From assembly GCF_002135205.1 (NCBI RefSeq), contig NZ_NEFZ01000004.1:124001-188000 (forward strand): a DNA stretch of 64,000 nt, given 5' to 3'. The notes beneath the pieces are model-generated. The model saw nothing but the letters and a program-made list of their open reading frames with translations. It searched no databases and was not told the origin of the DNA. Source of the DNA: Acinetobacter sp. ANC 4204 (GTDB taxonomy: Bacteria > Pseudomonadota > Gammaproteobacteria > Pseudomonadales > Moraxellaceae). A program made the translations under genes and the position numbers. Positions within the stretch are counted from its first letter, which is position 1; each line of letters begins with the position of its first letter. Below are positions 54,072-63,475 of the stretch, in pieces.

Positions 54072-55139
54072 TTATAAATCAACAATAAGATCAGTTTGTG
54101 CTGTATTCACACAGATTTTAAGAAAATTTCCAGGCTCAGAGTTTTGCGTACCATTAACCAAACTTTGAGTTGAACCTTCTACTTTATTACATGCACATTT
54201 ATTACAAATTCCCATACGGCAACCATGTTGCGGTTTGACATTTTGCTGTTCTAAACTAGCAAGAATAGATTGTCCTTTTGGAATACTTAAAATCTTCTTC
54301 GACTTGGTTAATGTGATATTGACAAAACCGACTTCATCATTTGTAAACTGGCTCATGCTAAATGCTTCGGTTTTTAGGATTTTCGCTTCACCGAAAAGTG
54401 CATCAACCGTAGCAACAAAACCAGAAGGACCACATGCATAAACCGTGGCCTGATCAATCTGAGTCAATCCAGTTAAGTGATCCGCATTTAAGCGCTGATC
54501 TGCATCTGGTTCTTGGGTGTAGAAAATACTGAACTGAAAACTTGGATATTGTGTAGCCAATTGTTCAAAATAAGTCTTGAATGCTGCATCTTCATGCTGT
54601 TTCACCCAATACATCAAATGTACAGGCTGTGTTTTAAGTTGAGTAGTATGATCCAAACGTTTAAGTAAGCTCAACATGGGTGTAATACCACTACCAGCAG
54701 CCAACAGGATCAATTCAGGATCATTTACAGTCAACTTCATGTCACCATAAGGCTGGCCAAACTCTAAAATATCGCCAATTTGAGTCTGTTCACACAGCCA
54801 ATGACTCACTTTACCTTGATCCACTTTTTTCACGCTAAGCAACACATGCTGAGCATCTAGTTGAGTCAAACTGTAAGTTCGTTCGTAACGAATGCCCTGT
54901 ACATCAACATAAACGGGATGATGCTGTCCCGCTTGGCCCATTTGAAAATGACGGTTAATTTGGATCGTCAAACTCACCATGTCATGTGCTGCTTCTTCTT
55001 TTTTCACCACTTTGCCTAATGCTTGGTGGATTGACCATAGTGGGTTAATTTTCTGGAGCCAAAAGTTTGCTGTATGTCTATCTACAACACTCTCAGCGAA
55101 TTCAGTTAAAGGAGATTTTGTTCTTTCAAGGATATGCAT
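54072..55139 (-). CDS. Ferredoxin reductase with C-terminal 2Fe-2S domain
   Basis: 355 residues from the ATG at 55139 (MHILERTKSPL); the frame extends to 55226, but the extra codons lie over AT-rich promoter sequence. FAD-binding domain with RTYSLTQ near 107-113 (family RxYS), NAD-binding domain with AAGSGITPMLSLL near 167-179 and YACGPSGFV near 247-255, and a plant-type 2Fe-2S domain at the C-terminus with CRMGICNKCAC and the distant KICVN, giving the C-x4-C-x2-C...C set. It supplies electrons to the desaturase. Equivalent of P. aeruginosa DesC. Confidence 0.9.
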   Translation of the reverse strand: MHILERTKSPLTEFAESVVDRHTANFWLQKINPLWSIHQALGKVVKKEEAAHDMVSLTIQINRHFQMGQAGQHHPVYVDVQGIRYERTYSLTQLDAQHVLLSVKKVDQGKVSHWLCEQTQIGDILEFGQPYGDMKLTVNDPELILLAAGSGITPMLSLLKRLDHTTQLKTQPVHLMYWVKQHEDAAFKTYFEQLATQYPSFQFSIFYTQEPDADQRLNADHLTGLTQIDQATVYACGPSGFVATVDALFGEAKILKTEAFSMSQFTNDEVGFVNITLTKSKKILSIPKGQSILASLEQQNVKPQHGCRMGICNKCACNKVEGSTQSLVNGTQNSEPGNFLKICVNTAQTDLIVDL

Positions 55140-55171
55140 AGTAAACGACCACGCCATAGATTTTGAATTAT

Positions 55172-55201
55172 TATACACATGTATATATATTTGTATATAT
55201 A
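55172..55201. promoter_or_regulatory. Palindromic operator candidate for the DesT-like regulator
   Basis: TATACA-CA-TGTATA at 55172-55185 is a perfect inverted repeat, followed by a second TATATATA/TATATATA stretch. It lies in the divergent promoter between the reductase and the TetR-type gene, the place expected for DesT/FabR binding. The AT-rich composition makes chance symmetry possible. Confidence 0.4.
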
Positions 55202-55279
55202 TTCCAATTGTTTCGTTTCGTTTCACAATGCCGACCAGTGGGGCTATAATAAAAGTCTTGATTTAATTGCTTGATAAAT

Positions 55280-55975
55280 ATGACACCGACCACCATTCAA
55301 ACTCATACAACCAACACCGAGCATGAAGCTTCAAAACCCCATGCACCAGTGCTTGCACGTAGTGTCGGTCGAAAAGCAACAATCACAAAAGACGAACTAT
55401 TCCAAGCTGCTTTAAATTTAATTGGTCCTGAAAAAAGTATTGCATCTCTAAGTTTGCGTGAAGTTGCACGTGAAGCAGGCATTGCACCGAACAGTTTCTA
55501 TCGTCACTTTAAGGACACGGACGAACTTGCAATTGAGTTAATTGAGCGTGCAGGTGTTGTACTACGTCAGATTTTGCATGAAGCACGCATTAAGGCGATT
55601 CGCCAAGAAAGTATTATTCGTAGTTCTGTTGAAGTATTTATTGAACAGCTAGATGCTGACGATGGCAATTTGAGTCTGTTATTACGTGAAGGTTATACAG
55701 GTTCCACTTCGTACAAAAGTGCAGTAGAGCGACAGTTAAACTATTTCCAGCAAGAACTTAAAGACGACTTAATTCGTTTAGAACGTTTAAACAACAGTAA
55801 ACTCTTCCACCCTGAATTAGTCGCAATGGCAATCACCCAATTGGTATTCAATATGGGCGCCAAAGTGATTGATATGCCAAGTGTAGAGCGCAAGCAAATG
55901 GCTGAACAAACCATGATCATGATCCGCATGATTTTAGAAGGTTCACGTCATCTTGACGAAGCCATGATTCGTTGA
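55280..55975 (+). CDS. TetR-family regulator, DesT/FabR-like
   Basis: 231 residues from the ATG at 55280; TTG 55271 adds three codons. An extended N-terminus (TNTEHEASKPHAPVLARSVG) precedes the HTH near residues 35-80: TITKDELFQAALNLIGP, SLSLREVAREAGIAPNSFYRHFKDTDEL. The helix-turn-helix followed by NSFYRHF is characteristic of the FabR/DesT branch that senses acyl-CoA saturation. Divergent to the desaturase pair, it probably represses or activates that pair and unsaturated fatty acid synthesis. Confidence 0.9.
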   Translation: MTPTTIQTHTTNTEHEASKPHAPVLARSVGRKATITKDELFQAALNLIGPEKSIASLSLREVAREAGIAPNSFYRHFKDTDELAIELIERAGVVLRQILHEARIKAIRQESIIRSSVEVFIEQLDADDGNLSLLLREGYTGSTSYKSAVERQLNYFQQELKDDLIRLERLNNSKLFHPELVAMAITQLVFNMGAKVIDMPSVERKQMAEQTMIMIRMILEGSRHLDEAMIR

Positions 55976-56006
55976 TGGCTTAACGCGAACATTCTTTACT
56001 CAGGGT

Positions 56007-56822
56007 TTAGTTAACTTGGCCTTGTTTTTCAATCAATTGCTGTACAAAATCTGCAGTCTGTTCAGGTTTCTCAAGTGGAAACATGTGGCTACCTTCTAGC
56101 ACACTATAGTTGATGCCATAGGTTTTTTTCATCCCTTGTGGCAAACCCTGCTTATAAAAATGACTATTTTTTGCAGTAATAAGATGTATTGGCATGTTAG
56201 GTGCTTTGCGTGGGGTACGCCACCACCATGCAGGGACTGTTCTAAAAATTTTGGCTTCAGTCTGTTTAGGAACAGCAAGTGTCACGCCACTTCGTATTGG
56301 ATCAACTTTCAAACCGCACTCAATAAAATCAGCAAAACACTGTTCATCAAAGTCCTTAAAAATACGATTAGGTCTTAGTGTTTGACTGGCTTGTTCAAGG
56401 CTTTCCCAATGATCTCGACGCTTAACGGTGACTGCCGCTGGGGTCAATTTATCAACCGACTTTGAACCCAGTTTTTGCAAAACTTCAAATAAAAATGCTT
56501 TAGGCCCAATCACAAATGGTGGGTCCATGATAATCACTTGCGAAAACAGCTGTGGTTTTTTATAGGCCGCCATCAAAGTGAGTAAGGAACCAAAAGAATG
56601 CCCTAAACCAATCACTTGTTGCTGGGGGAACTGCTGTTCTATATCTAAAATGACTTGATCCACCAACGCTTCCCAACGATATTCCACAGGATAGTGCGGA
56701 TCTAGACCAATCATCGGAATGGCTTTAACATTAAAATCGTTGCTTAAAAAACGGAATAACTTTTGATAACTAGCAGATGGAATACCATTTGCATGGGTAA
56801 AGTGTAAGGCAGGTTTGCTCAT
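56007..56822 (-). CDS. Alpha/beta-fold hydrolase
   Basis: 271 residues. The nucleophile elbow is GLGHSFGS near residues 72-79 with catalytic Ser, the oxyanion region HANGIPSASY near 10-19, and the catalytic His likely in EGSHMFPLEKPEQ near 246-258; an Asp in the IMDPPFVIG region near 100 could complete the triad. No signal peptide. Substrate cannot be deduced. It stands alone next to the orphan PAAR gene and convergent to the DesT-like gene. Confidence 0.88.
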   Translation of the reverse strand: MSKPALHFTHANGIPSASYQKLFRFLSNDFNVKAIPMIGLDPHYPVEYRWEALVDQVILDIEQQFPQQQVIGLGHSFGSLLTLMAAYKKPQLFSQVIIMDPPFVIGPKAFLFEVLQKLGSKSVDKLTPAAVTVKRRDHWESLEQASQTLRPNRIFKDFDEQCFADFIECGLKVDPIRSGVTLAVPKQTEAKIFRTVPAWWWRTPRKAPNMPIHLITAKNSHFYKQGLPQGMKKTYGINYSVLEGSHMFPLEKPEQTADFVQQLIEKQGQVN

Positions 56823-56966
56823 ATCTCTTTAAATCTATTTTTTCATACCGTGTTTACCATAGTCATTTTTGAAAATGAACGGAATGGCAAGACATGAAAC
56901 ATACGTCCCAACATTTGAGCATTTATGCCAGTTTCATGACTAGCAATAGAAGCATTCTAAATGACA

Positions 56967-57233
56967 TCACTTGGCTGAAACTGTTAAGTTCTGATTACCT
57001 AGAAAAGTAGCGCCACAGTTAGTTTTGTCTCCTGCAATCACCACAGCACGCCCCAAGACTGTTGTGCTCTGGTCTGTTGCAATCGCAGAAACCACCATTC
57101 GGCACTTCGGACAAAAGTGTTTCATTCCATTTAAGTGCACAGCGATACCATTAATTACGAAACTGTTTTCGCACTCAATGACTACACCACCATGTGTTGT
57201 TTTTGAACCCATTGTGATTAAAGCTTTAGGCAT
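56967..57233 (-). CDS. PAAR-domain protein (type VI secretion spike tip)
   Basis: 88 residues. The beta-hairpin pattern with Gly-rich turns, TMGSKTTHGGVVIECENSF near 7-25 and RAVVIAGDKTNCGATFLG near 62-80, fits PAAR proteins that sharpen the VgrG spike. A CPKC motif near residues 41-44 and the His residues are expected zinc ligands of the cone. It has no toxin extension and no VgrG nearby, so it is an orphan tip. Which effector it carries, if any, is unknown. Confidence 0.82.
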   Translation of the reverse strand: MPKALITMGSKTTHGGVVIECENSFVINGIAVHLNGMKHFCPKCRMVVSAIATDQSTTVLGRAVVIAGDKTNCGATFLGNQNLTVSAK

Positions 57234-57350
57234 AATTTATTATTCGATAAGTTAGAGTTTTAATGTTGAAAATTCTAGCATAAGCAAGCGCTTAAAATTT
57301 CAATAGATTACTTTTCAAATACAACGTAGACATCCCTTTTTGAAGTTCAT

Positions 57351-57375
57351 TAAAAAAGCACCCGAAGGTGCTTTT
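57351..57375. terminator. Terminator between PAAR and rapA
   Basis: AAAAGCACC-CGAA-GGTGCTTTT. It ends rapA (minus strand). Confidence 0.8.
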
Positions 57376-57391
57376 CATACAGCAATTGCGA

Positions 57392-60229
57392 TTATGGTTT
57401 AACCACAACCATCACTTGAATGGCTTCTGGTGTGACCGATAGACCATCGAGTAAACCAAGACCTTCTTTTTGCAATTTTTGTAGACGCAAAATTTCATCT
57501 TCACGAATACTCGGATTAAACTGCTTTAAATAAGTCAGACGGTCAATTTCGTATTGCCACTTACTACCGTAGACTTCTTTCGCTTGTTGCACAAAATTCG
57601 GTAAAGCCGAACGTGCAAGCTCTAATGCTTGCACATAACGCTGTTCAATCACCTCACGGCGTGCTTTCACGACTTGACGACAGCTATTGCCATCCAAATG
57701 ATGCAAATACGGTTTTAAAATTTCAGGCGCAATTTTCTGCGACAGGTCTTGACCTTTTTCACTCAGCAAGACACGAACCAATTGTTGCGGTAAGCTTGAA
57801 GGTAAATTCAATGCTTTCGGTGCCACCACATCGACCTTAAACCAAACTTCTAACAGCACCGAACCTTGCGGTAAAGCAGCTGACTTCAACACTGCAACGT
57901 TAGTACTACCAAAACCTTGAGTGTTGATCATTTCCATCACACTTTCAGTAAATGGATGCTCAAGGGTTAAATACTGAGCATCTTCACGTACCTGAGCCTG
58001 ATCACGATAGAAAGTCGCTGTCATACCTTCTTCGTCCAAGGTTAAACCTTGAACTTGCATTTGATCGGTTGGTTTAATGATCACAGTACCATTGCTTTGC
58101 TCGTCAAAATCAATATTTGTCGACGCCATAAAGCGCTTCATAAACATTGGCAAAGTGGTATTGTCATCATATTCTTCAAGCGCTTGCACGATTTCTTGCG
58201 CCACAATTGGACGGCATGAGTTGTATTCAAGCAAACGGTCACGACCTGATTGTAACTCAGCCTCTAATGCTTCGCGTTGTACGCTGACCGCTTCGAGTAA
58301 GTCATCAAACTGCTGACCTTTATCTGCCAGCAAGCAATCTTTCAATTCAACAATAAAGTTTTCTTGTAAAGTTTGCGCAGTTGGAGAGATATTACTGAAA
58401 ATATTTAATGCTTCGTTATACCAACGGAACATGCGTTCTTGCGCTGTGCCAATTAGATATGGCACATGAATTTGAATCCGGTTTTCTTGACCAATACGAT
58501 CCAAACGACCAATACGTTGTTCAAGTACATCTGGGTTTGCAGGCAAATCAAATAAAATCAGATCTGATGCAAACTGGAAGTTACGACCTTCAGAACCAAT
58601 TTCAGAGCACAGTAAAATTTGTGCACCATAAGACTCTTCGGCAAAGTAAGCCGAGGCTTGGTCACGCTCAAGTAAACTCATGCCTTCATGGAACATCGCG
58701 GTACGAATACCTGCATGTAAGCGGAGTACATTTTCAAGTGCTTCAACCACTGGACCACTACGTGCAATCAGCAACACTTTTTTGTGTTTTAAGTCTGTAC
58801 GTAGTTTTTCCATGAGCCACATGACACGTGGGTCAGCTTCCATCCAAGCACCGTCAAGTTGTGCTTCTTCTGGCCACATTTGTTCACGTAATTTACCGTC
58901 TTTAGACCAGTTTTCTGGGGCAGGCAAAGGTGCAGGCTGACAGTCACGACCTGGGAAGCCTTGAATAGCTTCACGGGTGTTGCGGAACAAAATACGCCCT
59001 GTACCATGACGGTCTAAAAGCTCATGAATGGCACGGAAGCGTTGTTCAGGTGCATCTTCAATGCGGTGCCCCAACAAACCTTCAAGCGCTGTCAAATGCC
59101 CTTCTTCAAGTGGCATATCTGACATGAGCACTTCAGCAATTTTTGCAGTTTGCTGATACTGGGTTTCTTCATCCAAGAACCGATCTAAAGAGCTAAAACG
59201 CTGTGGGTCAAGTAAACGTAAACGCGCAAAATGGCTTTCTACACCTAGCTGTTCTGGGGTTGCAGTTAACAGCAAAACACCCGGTGTTTTTTCTGCTAAC
59301 TCTTCGATCAAGTCATAACGGTCATTGCCACCGTCTTCCTCATTCCACATCAAGTGATGTGCCTCATCGACCACCAACAGATCAAAACCAGCTTCTAGGG
59401 CTTGTTCACGTAAGTCATCATGGTCAATCATTAAATCAATTGAGGCAATGATGCATTGTTCTGTTAAAAATGGATTGAGATCAGGGTCATGCTCTTTGAT
59501 TGAAGCCGTACGGGTTAAATCAAATAACGAGAAGTTCAAATTGAAACGGCGGCGCATTTCAATCATCCACTGATATTGCAGTGAATCGGGTACCAAAATT
59601 AGGATGCGTTCTGAACGGCCCGTTTTAAGCTGTTGATGGATGATCAACCCAGCTTCAATGGTTTTCCCTAAGCCGACTTCATCGGCTAAAAGAACACGGG
59701 GAGCAAAACGCTGACCCACTTCGTGTGCAATATATAACTGGTGTGGAATCAGGCCGACACGTGAACCAACCATGCCACGTAAAGGACTCGACTTCATATT
59801 GGCTTGCATCAACATCGCTTCAATACGTAAGTCGTACCATTCTTTATAGTCAATTTGACTTGCCAATAAGCGATCAAGCGGTTTAGACAACTGAATTTGA
59901 GCGCCAATGCGAGTTTCATTCAGCGATTTACGCTCTTCTGTGCCATCTTCTAAACGACGTACAACGTTATAACGCACAACGCCGTGACGGTCTTCTTGAG
60001 ACTCAACGATCCACTTCGTCCCTTCTTGATCTTGCAGCTCATCGTTCACGTTGAAGATGATACGGGATAAAGGTGCATTATTTCGTGCATAAACACGCGT
60101 TTCATCACTTTTAGGGAATAAGATGCTGACAGATCGCTCATCTACATCAATAAGAACTCCTAGACCTAGTTCCGTTTCAGTATCTGATAACCAACGTTGA
60201 CCAATAGCAAACTGCTGCAATTTTTCCAC
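57392..60229 (-). CDS. rapA: RNA polymerase-associated ATPase RapA
   Basis: 945 residues (E. coli RapA 968). N-terminal Tudor-like domain pair (ATIGQRWLSDTETELGLG region, residues ~6-25), SWI2/SNF2 helicase core with Walker A LADEVGLGKT near 178-187 and DEAH in LLVVDEAHHLMW near 281-292, then motif IV-VI with QILLCSEIGSEGRNFQ and LPANPDVLEQRIGRLDRIGQ near 560-590. It recycles stalled RNA polymerase. Terminates in the 57351 hairpin. Confidence 0.96.
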   Translation of the reverse strand: MEKLQQFAIGQRWLSDTETELGLGVLIDVDERSVSILFPKSDETRVYARNNAPLSRIIFNVNDELQDQEGTKWIVESQEDRHGVVRYNVVRRLEDGTEERKSLNETRIGAQIQLSKPLDRLLASQIDYKEWYDLRIEAMLMQANMKSSPLRGMVGSRVGLIPHQLYIAHEVGQRFAPRVLLADEVGLGKTIEAGLIIHQQLKTGRSERILILVPDSLQYQWMIEMRRRFNLNFSLFDLTRTASIKEHDPDLNPFLTEQCIIASIDLMIDHDDLREQALEAGFDLLVVDEAHHLMWNEEDGGNDRYDLIEELAEKTPGVLLLTATPEQLGVESHFARLRLLDPQRFSSLDRFLDEETQYQQTAKIAEVLMSDMPLEEGHLTALEGLLGHRIEDAPEQRFRAIHELLDRHGTGRILFRNTREAIQGFPGRDCQPAPLPAPENWSKDGKLREQMWPEEAQLDGAWMEADPRVMWLMEKLRTDLKHKKVLLIARSGPVVEALENVLRLHAGIRTAMFHEGMSLLERDQASAYFAEESYGAQILLCSEIGSEGRNFQFASDLILFDLPANPDVLEQRIGRLDRIGQENRIQIHVPYLIGTAQERMFRWYNEALNIFSNISPTAQTLQENFIVELKDCLLADKGQQFDDLLEAVSVQREALEAELQSGRDRLLEYNSCRPIVAQEIVQALEEYDDNTTLPMFMKRFMASTNIDFDEQSNGTVIIKPTDQMQVQGLTLDEEGMTATFYRDQAQVREDAQYLTLEHPFTESVMEMINTQGFGSTNVAVLKSAALPQGSVLLEVWFKVDVVAPKALNLPSSLPQQLVRVLLSEKGQDLSQKIAPEILKPYLHHLDGNSCRQVVKARREVIEQRYVQALELARSALPNFVQQAKEVYGSKWQYEIDRLTYLKQFNPSIREDEILRLQKLQKEGLGLLDGLSVTPEAIQVMVVVKP

Positions 60230-60326
60230 CTTTATCTACAAGTATAGGACTGCAAATTTAATGCTCAAACACTGTTTGATATTTGAGCAAAATTATACAC
60301 CTTTAAGCAATATATTTTGACATAAA

Positions 60327-60345
60327 GCTCACTAAAAAAGTGAGC
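60327..60345 (-). terminator. Candidate terminator after the RluA-type gene
   Basis: GCTCACT, 5-base loop, AGTGAGC, followed on the minus strand by TTTATG. Perfect 7-bp stem just past the pseudouridine synthase stop; the T-run is short. Confidence 0.5.
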
Positions 60346-60366
60346 AAATTTGATGATTCCAATGAC

Positions 60367-61041
60367 TTAAAACGGTACTGGACAAATAAATTCGACACGT
60401 TCATCCGTTTGAGGATGGTGAAAGCTCAGACGCTCTGCATGTAAACACAATCTTGGCATGATTACTTGCTGCTCAGGAGAAGCATAAAGCGTATCTCCAA
60501 CGATAGGATGACCTAAAAACTGCATGTGTACACGAAGTTGATGTGAGCGTCCTGTAATTGGGGTGAGTGCTACACGGGTCACGGACTGGCCCTGTATTTC
60601 AAAATGCTCTAAGGCCTTCCACTCCGTCACAGCAGGCTTGTTATGGCTGGGCTCTGCAATATGTAACGGTGGACGTGCAGGATCATAAATAACAGGTACA
60701 TCAACAATACCCTGCCCCTCTAAATAACCAGCCACAATCGCTTGATAGGTTTTATCGGTTTGACGTTCTTGAAACTGACGAGAAATGGATTTTTGTCCCC
60801 AACGACTGAGAGCACAAACCAAGATACCAGAAGTATCACGGTCAAGACGGTGGATCAGTAGGGTTTTTGGTTCAAGTCTGACTAAACGATTGATCATGCA
60901 ATCTTGTAAGTCTTCTGTCTTCCCCGGAACGGTGAGTATACCTGCAGGCTTATGGATGACCATGAAGTCTTCATCTCGATGAATCAGGTGTTCGGTTAGA
61001 AAATTACTCAAGGTTCCATTCCAAGCTGATCGCGAAAACAA
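60367..61041 (-). CDS. RluA-type pseudouridine synthase
   Basis: 224 residues. The catalytic motif HRLDRDTSGILVCA near residues 64-77 contains the active Asp, with MVIHKPAGILTVPG near 27-40 and PITGRSHQLRVHMQFLGHPIVGD near 162-184, all matching RluA (23S rRNA U746 and tRNA U32). No S4 RNA-binding domain at the N-terminus, which also favours the short RluA type over RluC/D. The start could be an internal Met; the region MFSRSAW is not conserved that I can see. Substrate inferred from subfamily. Confidence 0.88.
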   Translation of the reverse strand: MFSRSAWNGTLSNFLTEHLIHRDEDFMVIHKPAGILTVPGKTEDLQDCMINRLVRLEPKTLLIHRLDRDTSGILVCALSRWGQKSISRQFQERQTDKTYQAIVAGYLEGQGIVDVPVIYDPARPPLHIAEPSHNKPAVTEWKALEHFEIQGQSVTRVALTPITGRSHQLRVHMQFLGHPIVGDTLYASPEQQVIMPRLCLHAERLSFHHPQTDERVEFICPVPF

Positions 61042-61184
61042 GCGGGCAATAATAAAAAGCTTAAGCTAGAAATACAATGCAAAAATCGTTTTTTTTGATG
61101 CTTAGGCAACATTGAATGCGTTATTTAACGACAAACACATGAACTTCCTCGTATCACATAAAATATGTATCACCCATATTTCCG

Positions 61185-62312
61185 CTATGACAAACGATTT
61201 TTAAATAACCATGCAGCCAAAGGCAAGGTGATCACCGCCAAAATCAGCATCGGCAAAAAGTCCCATTTCACCTGACTAAAGCCTGCACCTTCTAAATATA
61301 CCCGTTGTACCAAGTCAATACCGAAACGAAGCGGATTGGCATAAGTCAGCCAATTCAACACATTTGGCATATTTTGAACTGGCGTTAATAGACCTGATAA
61401 AAGCGTCAAAGGCATAATCAGAAAAAAAGTATACAGCATGGCTTGTTGCATATTCAGCGCAATCGCCGAAATAGACAACCCAACACCAACGACTGCAATA
61501 TTAAAAGCAAACAATCCAAAATAAATCAGCAACAATGAGCCATTCATCGGGATCTGAAACCAAAACAGGATGATCGCTAAAATAATCGAAGATTGAATCA
61601 CACCAATCAGTATGGGTGGAATTGCCTTACCAATCATAATCTGCGTCGGTGTGTAAGGCGTCACCAAGAGCTGATCGAACGTTCCCTGCTCCCGCTCCCG
61701 CGCCACAGATAAAGCGGAAAGTAAAAGCGTCTGCATCATACTTAATGTTGCAATCAAAGATGGCATCATGCCCCATCTGGACTCTAAATTTGGGTTATAC
61801 CATGTGCGTGACTGAACGGTAACTGCAGACGTTGAACCCAACCGCTCTTGATTGACCTGAGTCACTATACTGCTGATATAAGAGCCCGCCATGCCTGCCG
61901 TAGACGAGTTCCTACCATCCAAGACCACTTGAATTGACGAAGATTCATTATTATTGAGCTTATCCTCAAAATCTGCGGGAATCGTAATCACTGCAAGTGC
62001 TGAACGGTCATTAATGACCTGTTGAATCTGGGCGGTATTCTGCAAATCTGCTGTGCGTTTAAATACACCCGAACCATCCAAATGCGATAGTATTTGCTGC
62101 GAAGCCTGACTATGACTTTGGTCCAGCACAGCATAATCTACATGATTGACATCATAACTGGCAGCATAACCAAAGAGCAGAGCTTGCAGAAATATAGGAA
62201 TAATCAATGTTATCCGATTGGCAGGATCAACCAAAATAGTCAAAAATTCTTTTTTGGTTAGCACCACAAGATAATAAAACCAGCGCTGAAATGTCGCCAT
62301 GAATTGTTGCAT
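61185..62312 (-). CDS. ABC-2 type transporter permease (YbhR-like)
   Basis: 375 residues with an N-terminal membrane helix, a long periplasmic domain (about residues 45-180) and five to six C-terminal helices. The pattern SLIATLSMMQTLLLSALSVAREREQGTFDQLLVTP near 190-225 (split here over two segments) is the ABC-2 permease hallmark. With the next permease and the ATPase it forms a YbhFSR-like efflux system for drugs or cations. It starts 8 bases after the previous gene. Confidence 0.9.
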   Translation of the reverse strand: MQQFMATFQRWFYYLVVLTKKEFLTILVDPANRITLIIPIFLQALLFGYAASYDVNHVDYAVLDQSHSQASQQILSHLDGSGVFKRTADLQNTAQIQQVINDRSALAVITIPADFEDKLNNNESSSIQVVLDGRNSSTAGMAGSYISSIVTQVNQERLGSTSAVTVQSRTWYNPNLESRWGMMPSLIATLSMMQTLLLSALSVAREREQGTFDQLLVTPYTPTQIMIGKAIPPILIGVIQSSIILAIILFWFQIPMNGSLLLIYFGLFAFNIAVVGVGLSISAIALNMQQAMLYTFFLIMPLTLLSGLLTPVQNMPNVLNWLTYANPLRFGIDLVQRVYLEGAGFSQVKWDFLPMLILAVITLPLAAWLFKNRLS

Positions 62313-62319
62313 GATGTTC

Positions 62320-63450
62320 TTACCTCAGACGCTTTTTCAATGTACGCGCTGTAATCACAGTGAGCACGACAATATAAATCAACAAAATGCCACATTCTTT
62401 GAGCCATAAAGACCAGTCATCTCCACCTAAAAATAAGGTTTTGACCAATGTCATATAATGTGTTGCAGGCAATACATTGCTAATAATCTGCACCACTAAA
62501 GGCAGATTTCGTGTATCAAACACAAAACCTGACAGCATCATGGCAGGCATGAAACTCGCTAAAAGTGCCATTTGACTGGCTTGGAACTGACTTTGAGATA
62601 CCCCTGAAATCATTAACCCTAGTAATAAAGACACCATTAAATATAAAAATGATGCACTGATCACCGATAAAAGTGATGCGCGAATAGGAACTTCAAATAA
62701 GTAATGTGCCGCCAACAGACAGACCACAATATCGACCATACCAATCACGATATAAGGGGCTAACTTGGATAAAACAATTTCCAAAGGGCGAATGGGCGTT
62801 ACAAACATTGCTTCTAAAGTGCCACGTTCTCGCTCACGTGCAATCAGTAACCCCGTTAAAAATGCACCGACCAAAGTCAAAATCAACACAATCAAACCAG
62901 GCACTAAAAACCAGGTACTATTGCCCGACTCATTGAACCACATACGCTGATCTACACTGATTACACCTGTAGTTGAACTGCTGTTGGTACGGTCAGCTTG
63001 TATTGAACTCACCGTATTTAAGGCACTGGCTATATAGCCCTGTAGTGAAGACGCTATACTGGTGGAACGACCATTATTGATAATCTGCACCGTAGCCGAA
63101 CCATTGGCATATTGCGCTGCAAAATCACTGGGCACATTGAGAATGGCATCAATATCATCATTCCCCATTGCCGCTTGCGCTTGTGCAAAACTTGGATAAT
63201 GGATCACCGTGATATATTTCGAGCCGTTTAAACCACTGAGGACTTGGCTGCTTTGTGGTGTCGGATTTTGATCGACCACACCGACACGACCATTGGTCAA
63301 GTCAAAAGACAGGCCGTATCCAAAAAGCAATATCAAAATAATGGGTAAAATAAAACCGATCGCCATGCTACTTTTATCACGCAATAACTGCTTCGTCTCC
63401 TTGCGTGTCAGTGCAATGAGCCTTGTCCAAAATGCTGAGCGATGACTCAT
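62320..63450 (-). CDS. ABC-2 type transporter permease (YbhS-like)
   Basis: 376 residues, same architecture as its neighbour: MSHRSAFWTRLIALTRKETKQ, then helix, a periplasmic domain, and LLIARERERGTLEAMFVTP near 215-233. It is the second half of the heterodimeric permease. A gap of 25 bases separates it from the ATPase gene. Confidence 0.9.
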   Translation of the reverse strand: MSHRSAFWTRLIALTRKETKQLLRDKSSMAIGFILPIILILLFGYGLSFDLTNGRVGVVDQNPTPQSSQVLSGLNGSKYITVIHYPSFAQAQAAMGNDDIDAILNVPSDFAAQYANGSATVQIINNGRSTSIASSLQGYIASALNTVSSIQADRTNSSSTTGVISVDQRMWFNESGNSTWFLVPGLIVLILTLVGAFLTGLLIARERERGTLEAMFVTPIRPLEIVLSKLAPYIVIGMVDIVVCLLAAHYLFEVPIRASLLSVISASFLYLMVSLLLGLMISGVSQSQFQASQMALLASFMPAMMLSGFVFDTRNLPLVVQIISNVLPATHYMTLVKTLFLGGDDWSLWLKECGILLIYIVVLTVITARTLKKRLR

Positions 63451-63475
63451 ACAGCTCTCCTCATTTGATCTCGTC

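Noticed and set aside
55140..55226. N-terminal extension of the ferredoxin reductase
   Set aside because: The codons lie over the AT-rich promoter/operator stretch and give a non-conserved hydrophobic leader.
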